From Paralvinella palmiformis (taxonomy: Eukaryota > Annelida > Polychaeta > Terebellida > Alvinellidae): a DNA stretch of 64,000 nt. Of the stretch, positions 23,015 to 35,706 are shown one piece after another. Numbering within the stretch: position 1 is the stretch's first letter; each line of letters starts with the position of its first letter. Made by a program: the position numbers and the translations under genes. The stretch is from assembly GCA_025642065.1 (NCBI GenBank), contig JAODUP010000085.1, positions 135,001 through 199,000 on the forward strand, given 5' to 3'. Below the pieces are notes generated by a model. The model was not told the origin of the DNA, ran no database searches, and saw only the letters and a list, made by a program, of their open reading frames with translations.

Positions 23015-25760
23015 ATCTCGGATGGTGAATTTTAAGGTTTGTGCATTAGCAGTTTTGAATACACAATGTTTTACTTTTTTTAATTCAATCAGATTACCTT
23101 CATATGTTGGATTATTTTATCAGTATCATCAGATATCATCTCACAAAATAAACAGACTGTCTGAGCTCCAGGTTCTTGCCACTCACTCCACTCACTGATA
23201 CAGGATGAAACAGAATATTTGTATAACTCGGTAATACATGAATTTCGTACATCATATAAAACAGTCCAGTACATATCAGTAGATTACCTATAAACCATTT
23301 ATAACTTGCATTGTAGGCATGTGGCATTCCATGTATATATTTTACAGTTCTCTCTCTCTCTCTATCTATATACATTTTTTTTTTCTTCTGTATCTCTCTT
23401 TCTGTGTGTGTGTGTGTGTGTTTCCATATTTGTCATTTAAAACTAATCAAACTACTGGTATTATTTTAAAAGATAATACTTAAACGACAATTTTTTTAGA
23501 GAATTGAAAAACTATTTCTGAGTCTAAGCTCAAACCTTTTGAAGGTTATTAAACCAAATATGTTTCTACAAGAAATATTTTAAAGTTATATAATGTTATA
23601 AAGCTGGCATAATATGTCTTTCAACTAAAATAAATATGAAATACTAATATGCTAACGTTTATCTGTGATTTTTGTGAGGAGAATAGAAGTAATGTTTAAA
23701 CATTGGCATGTAAACATCTACAATAACGTGGCTTACTCAGCTCCACCATTCTCATCACCATGATTCCAGTCCTCTCCATCATCAACATCTGCCTGGAAGC
23801 TTTCCCAGTTTTTGCCTAATTCCTGAAAATGAACAATAACTGCTGAATCTGAACATCATGTCTAGATTAAATACACCACATACCAACCATCTATACCATG
23901 TTATAGCAGTAATCTGTATTTACCAGATGAGAGTCTTTTGAGGTTGCCATTATTCTAGCATTGATAACTGATAATATGAAGATTTGGGTAGTATCATGAA
24001 ATTGTTGTACTGATCTCAGATATTTCAGGCAATTTAGCATTAGTCAAATATCTGTAATGCCATTAAAAATCTAATTATCTTTCTCAGGTATTTAATGGTC
24101 TCTAACCTGTGATTAAATAATAAACCTGAGGTTTAGTCAGATGCTCATCTAACATCTTATTGGATCCAGATGTGCTCATATACAACACTCCAGACAGAAT
24201 ATAAAACATTTGTTATAGCAGTGTATGAAATTAAATATGTATCCATGCATAGGCACAATATTACACAAAAGACCTATATTAGCCAATGTTTATGTAACTT
24301 TTTTTAGAATTTGGAATAACAAACATTTAATAACATAATACAATGAAAGGCAAAATTATTAATTAAAAAATATAATATATGCTAAAAAGTTAATTAAAGT
24401 GATGAATGATTGTTGTTGAGTTCAGCAGATTGACCTCAGCACTGGTTACATATGGGACATATGACTGAGGGGAAACCATAACCAGTTATTAGTTCAATTG
24501 AACTTTTTAGCCTTGATGCTAGTGACACCTAAGAAATATGGCCAATGGGTTGACTGCTTAGGGAAACAAATCCCACAGACACAGGTATAAGCCTGATTTG
24601 AACCCAGAGCCTCGAGGTTTGCAGTGCAGTGCTCTAACCACTGCACCACCAGAAGAACCTATAATTACTCATTAGTTTTAGATGACTGAAACTAATTGAA
24701 TTTTTCTAAGAAATGTTACCAACCAACAAAATTCTCTTCTTGTTTTACTCACAGAAACATGGTCAGTGCCCACAGATACAGACATGAGTTAGATTTGAAC
24801 CAACAGCCCGGACGTTTGTAGGGGAATGTTTTAGCCACTGTGCTATTAAAATGTGCGATGGTGGTGGATGACATCCAATACTTACCAAATAGTTAATTAT
24901 ATAATATTTGTCATATTTCTTGTTTTTGGGGTTCAGTCTTTTGTGTTGTTTTTTCCTCATATGTTCCTTCAGCACATGTCTGTCTTTGAATGTTTTCTCA
25001 CAATATAAACACTGTAAGCTGTAAAGAGGGAGGAGAGGTAGACAAATATGTTTATTGTCATAATTAGCAGAATTGTTCGATTTAAATTCTTTTTAAATAA
25101 CTGTGAATTATTTTTTGAAAGCACATTTCAAAAATATTTGATCAAACAAAGAGTTAAAAGAGTATTTAAAATTAATTGTTATTTATACCAAATAAATATT
25201 TTTAACTAAATAGAATAAAACAAGAAATAAATAAGAATAAACAAACAGGAAGTCACAAAACCTATCAATTCCTATATCTGCTTGTTTACGATCTAATATC
25301 ATCAAGAACGCCCTGAGGGGTATACCATTTTGAAACTTTCAATAACAGATACATAATTATGATATTCCATACAGTTATCCACTATTAATATACTGAAGGA
25401 GTCTTCCACTCACCTGTGAAGTGTATTGTCAAGTAAATCTAGCAGTTCACCTGTATAAACTGAAACATTTGGAACAACTTAGATGAATAAAAAATAAATT
25501 CCCTCTAATTATCAATATCAGGTTTAATTTTCTTGTATATACAGACCTCTAACTTTCTATCAATATTTTCACAATACTTTTACAAGGTATTAATCATCTT
25601 TTCAACAAATGCTCTAATTACTGTAATCCTGAAATGACAGAAAGATTTCCTTACCCATATTGTCTGGCTTTCCAACACTGAAGTTATGTTCATATACCAT
25701 GTGATCAAACAGTTCTACCCTGGAGATAAAACAATCAGTACATTTGTGTGTGTGTATGCA

Positions 25761-25802
<42 letters not shown>

Positions 25803-26666
25803 GGATGAAAATCAGTTTATTAAAAAAATAATTAAAACAAACATTTATATAAAACATCATTATACCTGTTTCCAGCGAATTGCTGTTTGCAAAATAGACA
25901 TTTTCTGTAAAAGTCTTTGTCAGTTCTTTCCCTTTGCTGCTCACTTAGAATTTCTTCCTGTAATAATATATGATGGAGTGAAAAATGTCACATCAGAAAA
26001 TGTTGTTTGTCAGAAGGATATTTTGGGGTGTTTACAAAAGTTAAAAATGGTTATTAAACAATGATTACATTCAAAGCTTTAAAACAAGACCAAACTGAAT
26101 ATATTTTGTGTGCAAAAATAGTATCATGGTGGTAGTCATGGCATAGTATTACATAAAAAGTGGAAATTTTAGCATCACAAACCAGTTTTTCCTTTTGCAA
26201 CTGTATTCTTATCTGTTTATCTTCTGGCAGGGCATCACAAAGCAAATAGTACAGTTCAGATGGTTCTGACAAGACAACCAAACACCAGAATATGAATCAA
26301 ACAAACAAAAGAAATCCTCCATAATAAATATTATATGATTCCTCATATTACAAAATTATCTTTCACCAAGTCTAGTGAGCTTCAATAATTTTAATAAAAT
26401 ATCAACTTCAATTTCATTTCCAATCATTACTTATATTTGGTGAATTGTATCATATAAAGATTAACTTTAAATAAAGTTTTGTATAACATTATCATCATTA
26501 ATATTGAATGATTGATTGTGAAAACATTATTGTTGTTGTTCTGAAACAGTACTGACACTCACATACCCATTGCATCCAACATACAGTATGAGAATTCCAC
26601 ACATTGTAAGTTGTGGAAAATACAGTGGTATACCAGACAGACATCTCTCTCTCTCTATATATATAT

Positions 26667-26721
<55 letters not shown>

Positions 26722-26872
26722 ATATACGTGCATACACACTTATTGATTAAGATATGTTCCACAACAGCCATAAGACACAATATGATATCACAAACATTTT
26801 GAAACAAAGCCATAATCTGTCTCAATATTGATGTTTACATTTTTTGCTCAAAAGAAACATGGTCTCTATCTA

Positions 26873-26905
<33 letters not shown>

Positions 26906-27370
26906 CCACAACTGAGATGTTTGTAGTTATTAAAGGTTTTATTCAATTGGTAATTATTTCTCTGTTTTGTACAATTAACCACACAGACATGATAAGTAAT
27001 AAGAAATTGGAAAGTTCTTGCTTTGAAACCAGCAGCCAGCTACTGCCCTTTTCATATGATCATTCACGTAAAGTACTCTAGAAGAGTCTTTAACGCAAAA
27101 AGGATATTATATAGATAATTTATTAAAAATATTTACATTATTTATTGTATACAACAATAAGATAATAGTTTGGGGAATGTGTTATATACAAAGCTTCATC
27201 CATACATTCACTAATCACCTGTTGGTGATGATACATAAATATTATTCAAGTGCTGAAAATATGAAATCATAATGTGCAAAGTTATATCATAAAGTACCAG
27301 AAACCAATATTTCTGAAATAATTTATTGAATAAAAACTGTTTCCCTATGCTTGTCCAAGCATTCATCCTT

Positions 27371-27410
<40 letters not shown>

Positions 27411-27551
27411 CATAAAAAGGGTATTTCAAGTTACCATGACAAGACCTTATCATAATGTTCCCTTGTTAGCAGCAGGGATGGAGATAGTTTCATCGACTTG
27501 GGAAACAAATGCACTCATTACATAAAAAACATGCAGACAGATTTAAGCTGT

Positions 27552-27587
<36 letters not shown>

Positions 27588-28534
27588 CAAACACGTTATT
27601 ATAGAATAAGCATGAGAGAATGTATTGTCACTCTGAGACAACCAGTTAGTATCTGGCTGGACTATTAACTTATCTGAAGACAATAAAATTCCTAGAAGTT
27701 ATAATAACAATAATATAAATTTAAGTGTTCCTACTAACATGATCTAATTAAAGGCATTATATAATGAAACCTACCACATTGGGTAACTAAATATTAATAA
27801 TAATGTTTAATGATAATTGAGTTAAAGTACAAGTTTAAAATAGATTATGCATATCTAATCTACTATGGCAATCTATTCCACAAAGTGGGGCTTTAGAATG
27901 ATAAGATGTTATCGATTTTTCTTTAATTTATTCTGGATAACAATAATTATTCTACTATTTTGGATCGAATAAAATCCTTTCAGAAGAAACTGGTACTGTT
28001 GTGTGTATCAGAGATTTTGTATGATTTTACTTGTACCAAAGAATGAGCATAAAGCACATACACACACCTGGATCAGTAAGTTTTGTGTTAGTTTTAATCT
28101 GGCTGCAGAATTCTGTAAGCGATCCTTCAGAAAATCTTTCTCTCCAATAATCCAGATATCTGCCAAATGAAAGCATGCAGTAGGATTACCTGTTACTTCA
28201 AAAACAAAATGTTAAAAAATATTAATTCAGCCCCAAAGTTCAAACAGCAAATATTTCAATAGAGCAGTTATAGTTCATATACAAATTTCTAAAATTACCT
28301 TCTGAAGTTTGCAATCAATTTCACATCAGCTATGACAAGTTTGTGAGCCAAAAGCAAGTGCCTCAACAACTCATCTCTTTCCACTGATTCAGCATAGCAC
28401 TTCTCACAAAACAGGCACTGCACAGCAGCAACAGAATTTTCACCATCTTCTGACTTTTTAGAATTAATATCCACTCTGATATCAGTTGGCTCAGCGAGAG
28501 ACAGTGGTTCCAAAACAGGTAAATCTGAAGACAT
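20760..28534 (-). CDS. ZNF277: Zinc finger protein 277 orthologue, complete, 12 coding exons
   Basis: Exons on the minus strand are 28534-28299, 28159-28068, 26265-26183, 25957-25866, 25719-25655, 25459-25414, 25018-24886, 23822-23737, 23194-23098, 22273-22181, 21897-21773 and 20931-20760. All have GT/AG boundaries and matching phases, and total 1320 nt (439 residues plus stop); human ZNF277 is about 450. Conserved blocks include LEPLSL near the N-terminus, HKLVIADVKLIANF, YYLLCDALPED, QCLYCEKTF followed by EHMRKKQHKRLNPKNKKYD, LTFYQQVKLINYIRRE, and FFPTYENDTLLCGL near the C-terminus. Five C2H2-type fingers begin at CLFCEKCY, CLFCKQQF, CLYCEKTF, CLFCEMIS and CPVCQQRF. In vertebrates the protein is nuclear and has been linked to Polycomb (BMI1) recruitment and to binding of ribosomal protein uS5; those roles are transferred, not seen here. 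The start ATG is the first in frame and matches the family N-terminus. Confidence 0.96.
24470..24660 (-). mobile_element. SINE family B
   Basis: The plus strand reads TTGATGCTAGTGACACCTAA, CCAATGGGTTGACTGCTTAG, TTTGAACCCAGAGCCTCGAG (box B) and GCAGTGCAGTGCTCTAACCA (box A). It lies in the ZNF277 intron between exons 7 and 8. Confidence 0.85.
24748..24868 (-). mobile_element. SINE family B, partial
   Basis: AGTTAGATTTGAACCAACAG (box B) and TTAGCCACTGTGCTATTAAA (box A) on the plus strand. Same orientation as the neighbouring copy and next to ZNF277 exon 7. Confidence 0.65.
26646..26722. repeat. (TC)n-(TA)n-(TG)n microsatellite
   Basis: Compound tract ending with more than 20 TG units, in a ZNF277 intron. 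Confidence 0.95.
27374..27586. repeat. Two (TA)n microsatellites
   Basis: TA runs at about 27374-27409 and 27554-27586 in the ZNF277 intron between exons 2 and 3. A similar run is at 26875-26901 in the same intron. Confidence 0.9.
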
Positions 28535-29204
28535 TTTTCAATCAGCCACAACCTAGATGTATTCAAGCATAGAACTACATAATAATGTCACAAAATACTA
28601 CCAAACAATTAATTATTAATCAAATAACATACAGACTTAATTATATATGATGCATCACCAAAATGTGTGATTACTTTCTTTAAACTCAGTGTTAACTGCA
28701 TCTGGGACATATAGCTGTGGCGCTACTCTCTTATGGCAATAACATGATCAGGCTGAAGCCTTTTATATGCCACACAAACAGATAATACTGGGAGCTTATC
28801 ACATAATTTGGAGGTTTGTATTATGTATTACTCCTGTAAATCAGATTTAATATTAAAACTGGCAGGCTACAACAGCCAATTGGATTCCACAAATTAGTAT
28901 CTGATTTTATAGCAATATCGACAACTAGATTGTGTGAAAGGAAAGTGAAATAAAGTACAGAATTATTTCTTTGTACCGACTGAGTTCAAAATAAATACAA
29001 GTCAAATGTCAAGAACCCTATAGAAGCAAAATGCTTCTTTCTAGCTATTAGCCATACATACTTTTGCATGGTAAATGAGATCAGATTAGATGAGATCAGG
29101 TTAGAGTTATGTGAGTATTTTCTTTTCTACTTAGAGACTGGATACAGATTCTGCAGTTAAAGTTTGTCTCTGTTAGAAATCATTGGGGGGGGGGGGAAGG
29201 GTAT

Positions 29205-29602
29205 ATTAATGATATGTTCCCAGAATATATGTGTGAACTGATGTCCTTTAGAAAGTCATCCCCAAAATTCAGATCATCCAGTCAGACACTATTGCAGGTG
29301 CCAGTGTCTCAGCTCAAGTCATATGGTGATTGTGCATTTAGTGTTGTAGCCCCCACTTTGTGGAATAGGTTGCTGGTAGATCTTAGAAATGTGTCGTCTT
29401 TTGAAAATTTTAAATCTGTTCTAAAAACACACCTGTTCAAGGTTGCTTTCACAGATAAATAATAGTTATCTTTTAAATCTCTTATAGGGTTTTTACAGAC
29501 ATATTATTTGGGGTATTATTATATTACATATTAATTGAACAGCACCTTTGAATGGCTCCTGCTAGTAAGGGCGCTTTATTAAATATAGATTATTATTATT
29601 AA
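29205..29602 (+). mobile_element. 3' fragment of the same LINE family
   Basis: An 82-codon open frame (29214-29462) matches the C-terminus of the LINE at 13431-15215, including LLQVPVSQLKSYGDCAFSVV, TLWNRLL and LKTHLFKVAFTDK-stop. It is followed by the same 3' UTR, the CTAGTAAGGGCGCTTTATTA sequence and an ATT tail. Only the last ~400 bp are present. Confidence 0.88.
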
Positions 29603-29756
29603 AACATTGATGAACAAATTCACCAACATTTCCTACAGTATCAGCAGAATGCAAGAACATTCAGTGTAAGGATGGGCATAATTCGCTAAGGAAGTTGTCA
29701 TCATTTTGCGATCAATTAATCAGAAGGTAATTCATAAAATAGTGGCTTTGTTATTT

Positions 29757-29787
<31 letters not shown>

Positions 29788-30399
29788 GTGTGTGCGGACA
29801 CATAAATATAATAAAAATTACAAACTTCAATAGTGCCAATATCCTTGAAAAGAATCAAACTCAGTCGGGCACCTGGTATAGGGGTTGGGCAATCTCATAG
29901 TCAAGGTACAATGCAAAATTCATCAACAAATGATCGGATGCAGTGGAAATTTAGGAGGGATAAACAAGTCTAAAAAGGTGAGTTTTTAAATGGTGATGGA
30001 AAGAAACTGTGCTATTTGAATACTTAACATGTCCAGGGAGTGAGTTCCAATAAATATGCCCTCAGTACATATACATGGGATTCTTGTGAATACAGTGGTG
30101 AGTATTAGGTTCACCATAATGACAAAGTGAGTAAAAACATTCCATTAGCCTAGTGGACATGGACCATTTTTCTATGGGTGAAAAACAAGTAAAGAACTTT
30201 ATTGAATGGTGACATTTCTGACAAAATGAAATTGAGTTCAGTTCTCTAAAACTGATGAGTAAATATATTTATAGGTTGTTCTGATGGTGCAGGGTTAAAA
30301 AAGTATTTATTTCCAATTTCAATTATAGTAATGTACACCTTTTGTAATTTTACAATGTATGATACTTATATAGAAAAGCTGTCTTCCCATTGCTACAGA

Positions 30400-32350
30400 A
30401 CTAATCATAAATAAATTAGTCAGCTAAAGTAAAATGCCATAAGTGTTTTTGCAAGTCTGGTCAGTCATATATCATTGAGAATTATGGAAGTTTGAGGACC
30501 AGATATCAAGGAATCAAATGTTAAACCAGACATGTATACATTGCCAACAATAAAGGTTGTTGCATTTTACAGATGCTGAGTGTGTAGCTAAATTGTAACT
30601 TTTCAGAGTTTTCTTAGTTTGTGATCTTGATTGATATGATTCCATTTGTTCCATATAATAGGAAAATCAAATAAAGGCAACTTACTAGTTAGTGTAGACT
30701 TATATTGATGTACATTGATAAGACTAGATTGTCTTGTCACATGATGATCTTATAGATCTGAATTGAGACAGAAAAATGCCAACAAAGTCCTCCATGATCA
30801 AACATCCTTGGTAGTAATACATTTAATTTACTTTGAAGAATTCACTTTTTTAATAAAGGATCCATACGTTTATCATAACTTAACATTATTAATCATTTGA
30901 ATAGCTCTTTTCTGTACAGACAGATTTTTTCAAGGATTGATGAATTGCTGTTTCCCCAAACTAGAATACCACAGGGGGTATATAGTTCTATGAGTGGCAG
31001 GTATACAGTTTTCAGACTATCTTTACCTGCTTTATGTCATACAAAGCCAGAGAATGAGCCTCATCATTATTTTCCCTTGGAATTGAGAGCTAATTTGTTT
31101 CAAATGAGTACCATCCATCAACTGAAATATCCAAGTTGTTAAAAATCAATATTTTTGGTACCGCCTTTGATGATGATGATGATTGATGCTTTACGGCCAC
31201 TTTTCTGCACACGGTAGGCTAAATCAGCCGAGTGAACTCAAAGATGAAACGCTCTTCAGATATGCCCACACCGAGATTCAAACAAGGGTGATAGTGATCC
31301 AACACCCTACTGTTAGACCCTGGAGGTGCCCAGCTACCACCTTTGAATTTTTTTTATGTGAGACCATTCACACAAAACCATTCAAATAAGTTATTCATGA
31401 GCATTTGATCAATATAACAAAGAACCTAGTATAGACCCTTTGTGGTACACCACAGACTATTAACTAAACATCAGACTTTGTTTTACCAATCTGAAAATAT
31501 TGTTTCCTATTTAGAAGTTAACTGGCAAACCACTGATTGGCGACTCCATTGATACCATAGCTATTTAATAATGTTTCCGTCTTAAAAACATGAAATTTTT
31601 GAGAGGTTGCAGAAGATAGCTAATGTAACTTGCTTGGGAGTAGAATTATTAGCTGAAGCACATTGTTTTAATAAGGTTTAATTGAGTAAATTGTTGAGTG
31701 TTACTCACAAAAACCAGTACTGATGTTTATAAAGAATATTATTACCATTGAGAAAGCACGTTACCTTGTTATACACTTATCCCTTCAAAACACCTGGGAA
31801 GCTTTAAGTTTTGGAATTATCGTAACTATTTTCAGTTGTTTAGGAACTATACCAGCAAGTAATAATCTCTTTATGGTGTGGGTCAATGGATTTTTAATGT
31901 ATTGAATAGTTTCTTTGAGTAGTCTAGAAGATATTTCATCATGACCTTAGTTTAGGGTTTAATTTGTTTGTGTTTTTGATGACATTTTCAGAGGTAGTTT
32001 TACCAATTTTTGAAAAATATTTTTTGAAGCTATTTGTTATTTTAGTTTCACCCAAAATATATTTGTTGTCTATCTTAAAAGTCTGGGGCAAGTTTGATTT
32101 TGTTTACGTATTGCTTGTTTTAGTACTGACCACACGTTTTTCATATTGTTTTTTCTTACATTTAATGAGAGTAATAGTTTCTTTTTAGCTCATGCTTAGT
32201 CTTATTGAAAAAGTAATTTTTTGAGGATTTAACATTTTTGTCAGTTGGTTTACTAATTTGTTTTTGAATATATTCACCTTTTGTCCATCTGGAAGATGCT
32301 AATAAGCCAGTTGAGATCCATGGCTCACGTTTCATATATATTTCTTATTA
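30400..32350 (-). mobile_element. Degenerate non-LTR retrotransposon, second family
   Basis: On the minus strand, decayed pieces of one reverse-transcriptase ORF appear in the correct order. NMKNVWSVLKQAIRKQNQ (about 32148-32092) is followed by ILGETKITNSFKKYFSKIG (pre-RT linker). CGVPQRVYTRFFV (about 31455-31415) corresponds to the GVPQGS motif. GILVWGNSNSSILEKI (about 30970-30920) resembles the YGIxVWGN block after the RT. Stops and frameshifts are frequent. A SINE sits inside it at 31167-31332. The GIxVWGN style differs from the LINE at 13.4 kb, so this is another family. Confidence 0.72.
31167..31332 (-). mobile_element. SINE family A nested in a LINE relic
   Basis: The plus strand starts with a GATGATGATGATTGATGCTT tail, then CGGCCACTTTTCTGCACACG, TAGGCTAAATCAGCCGAG and a tRNA-like head with GAGATTCAAACAAGGGTG and CTACTGTTAGACCCTGGAGG. 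It interrupts the minus-strand LINE between its GVPQ and GIxVWGN blocks. Confidence 0.85.
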
Positions 32351-32699
32351 AACTTTATTTTATGTAAAGGAGAGGCTTCATGGAGTATATTTTTAGACTG
32401 ATATGAATTTATGATAAGCAGAGTCATAACAATTGGTTTAGAAAAATTCCTATTACATATCAATTGTTTTAAAATGGTCATGTTTGTTTCAGTAAATTTC
32501 CATTTAGTAATAAAAGTAGGTTTAACGGTACATCTGTTTTAATTATTTACAATATGGAACACACCAAATTGATCCATCACATTAGTGAAAATAATTCCTA
32601 ATAGTGTGTACTTGCAAGTCAATTTTGAATTGATATGATATGATCAATCAGAGTAGACTGGTTGCTTTGTGTATGACCGGCAAAAAAAACCCCTCAAGA

Positions 32700-32882
32700 T
32701 AATTTCTCTTAGTTAGAGCACTGCACTGGAAACTTCCAGGGTGTGGGTTCCCATTAGGCTATTTATATCCATGGGATTTGTATCCTTAAGCAGTCAACCC
32801 ATTGGCCATATTTCTTAGGTGTCACTAGCATCAAGGCTAAATAGTTCAATTGAACTAATACTTGGTTATGGTTTAGTTATTT
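32700..32882 (+). mobile_element. SINE family B
   Basis: TTAGTTAGAGCACTGCACTG (head), CAGGGTGTGGGTTCCCATTA (box B region), GCAGTCAACCCATTGGCCAT and AGCATCAAGGCTAAATAGTT (body), closely matching the copy at 24470. Confidence 0.85.
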
Positions 32883-33351
32883 AATTCCGTTCCCATAATT
32901 GTGGGATAGACATAACACTAGAGGGGACAGTTTGATGAATTGTTGGATAACAAGTTTTTATTACCTGGTCGCTCTCACATAAATAAAACAAACGTTTTTT
33001 GGCTTCCTTGTTTCATTATAAAATGCTCCAAGTTTGTCTGTAAATTTTCATGGCACTAAAATAGGCCAAATACACCAAAACTGAATAAGAAGTAGATAAA
33101 ACTCACTCATTACCTATACTCAAGCAGTGGGGTGGGGTGATGTCCATTTTTATATTTACCAGGTATATAGCATAACAAACCAATTTATTTATAGACACAT
33201 ATACACTATTGCTCGACATAAATAATATTGTAATGGTTACTCATATAAATACAAATATCTGTGACATGCATGTAGCATATACTAATGCACATGATCATGA
33301 ATTAGATGTAAACATTAAAAATCATATAACACATCAAATTTTATAAACATT

Positions 33352-33518
33352 GGGTGCTCTAATAGCACAGTAGTTAGATGATTGCACTGCAAACATTTCG
33401 GCTTTGGGTTCAAATCCATATTATATCTGTGTTTGTGGGATGTTTCACCAAAACATTTCCCCTTGGCCTTAAGCCCCAGATGTAACCAGTGCTGAGGCCA
33501 AATAAACAAATCAATATT
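33352..33518 (+). mobile_element. SINE family B
   Basis: CTCTAATAGCACAGTAGTTA, GATTGCACTGCAAACATTTC, TTGGGTTCAAATCCATATTA (box B), GTTTGTGGGATGTTTCACCA and CAGTGCTGAGGCCAAATAAA. Intergenic between ZNF277 and DOCK. Confidence 0.85.
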
Positions 33519-34094
33519 TTATAATTATATGGCTACTGAAATATTAATATGTTAATGATCATATTATATAGAATAAATTATATAAAACTAATGCTACCTA
33601 AATTACATTGAAATTTTGAGGCAGCTTACATCTTAATTAATTGTTTATAAATCCTTAATATTTGCTGCTGGTTTAATTTCATTTAGAACATCATTCTACA
33701 TATCGGTATGATAATATCTCAATAACCTTTGACTTAATTTACAATATCTAAAATCAAACTTGACACAAAAACAGGATTATAATGATTTATAAGCTTAAAC
33801 ATTTCAACACCAAAGAATCATATGTATTGTAGAAATAGCATATTCATATCAAATAATATTAGTAAGGTTTTTTCACAGTTAGACTTGTTGTCATCAAGTA
33901 AAATGTTAATGTCCATTTTTGAGTGTTTTTGGTCCTACCAAGATGTTATTCAATAGAACAAAGATTAAAGTGTAAAATATTCTTAGTAAAGTAGTTTTGC
34001 TGATATACAGAAATAATTAATTTTATTCTGCTTAAACTTTTTAGAGCATTCAGTTTTCTGACACCTATGCAGGGTTGAACATTAAATAAAATCA

Positions 34095-34180
34095 GATTTG
34101 AAAATTGATTTTTTATTCTGACAACAAGTTCCTGCATTTCTTTGCCACATTTTTTGCCCCTTGCCTGCCATATTTTGCCT
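34095..34180 (-). pseudogene. Third BED-finger repeat copy, minus strand
   Basis: The plus strand TTTATTCTGACAACAAGTTC, CTGCATTTCTTTGCCACATT and GCCATATTTTGCCTTACCCC is the reverse complement of the BED-finger segment at 40295-40375. The cysteines are partly lost. Confidence 0.55.
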
Positions 34181-35706
34181 TACCCCCAACAACATTATTC
34201 CCATCAAAGTATAACCACACACAATCCTGTTTTGTGTAAAAGACATTATGTAAAGTTGATAAGTATCAGTACTGATAAAATAACAACTGATTTTAAATTT
34301 AAAAAAAAATTCTATATTTAATCAATAACAATGTATGTAATAATCATAAAAATCAAATTAGTCACTAAAAAAAGTATAAAAATCAAAATGCATGATTTCA
34401 AAAAAAAAAATTTCAGTAATTTAAATCCTGATATAAATCAAACAACTGGGCAGTTTTGGTACATAAGAGTGTGAACAGGTTCATTATAATTAAATTTATC
34501 ATCCACAATAATACTTAATAACTTGGCTAAATATAATTGAATTTCTATATCAGAAAATGTAAAGCTCTCAAAATAAGGATCAGTGGTTAGTAGTGGACTT
34601 AAAAACATAACTTGGAACTTATCACGATCTGCTGGTATCATGCTAGTATTAGCCATTTAATTGCAGCTTCAGTATCAAATTTAATAGAAATTTCAACATT
34701 ATTTTGATTAACATAACTAATTATATTATCACTGGCATTATTGCAAAGGATATGTATGTGAATGAAAAATAATAGATAATTAATTGAAACATTAACAAAA
34801 TAGCTGAGGAAAACCCTTAATTATATCAACCCATCAAATTTTACTTTCCCAGCTTGGTCCTTTTGTTTTCAGTTCAAGAGATAATCACTCTAGTACATAG
34901 ATGATAAAATCACTCATGTGTAATATCACCTCCATTTACCTGACGTCACTTTACTAATATGAACATTTGTGTGTACTAATGTAGTAATGTAATTTTTGTA
35001 GACAATTATTACCCAACAGTTTGTACATTAAACATTGGGAGTTAATTTCTAAATCAATTGAAATTATTTGTTTTAGTATAAATATGGCAAGTAATGATTA
35101 ATAACTTTACAGTTAGCTGTTGATATTAAATGTGTGTATAGTACATGCTTACTATTGTCCACCTATGTCAGGATGGAGGCTGTTAATTGGGAGCGATGAA
35201 TGTGGCTTTAGGTAATATCATGTTTAGCCTATGTATTTCCAGGTTGTATGACTAATGTAACAAAATATTTAGATAGTTTAAACTGAATTTTCCATTATTC
35301 TACCAAATTCAATTCGTTTATTTCAACATTCATTTATTTTTAATGATACCAAACATCCATAGAATATTAAAAAGGAGGGTGCTTGAAGCATTGCTATAAA
35401 ATACATCCCATTAAAAAAATTCATAATGAATTTAAAAAATAAAAAGACGTGGACTAGATTTAATTATATCTTTATGAAACAACAAGAAATCGAAGTAAGT
35501 TCAATTTTGTAATGATTAATTATTGTACATCTTATATCATATATGTTGTATTCGAATAGTAAATAAAATTACAGACATACCTCAGCATCAGTATCAAGAC
35601 TACAATAGATGGATTTCATTTGTGATTATTGTAACTCTGGTTGAGTCAGACTCAAACCTTGTATCTTAGTTAGTGAGACCCAAACTCTCAGACTCAGTGC
35701 CTCTTG

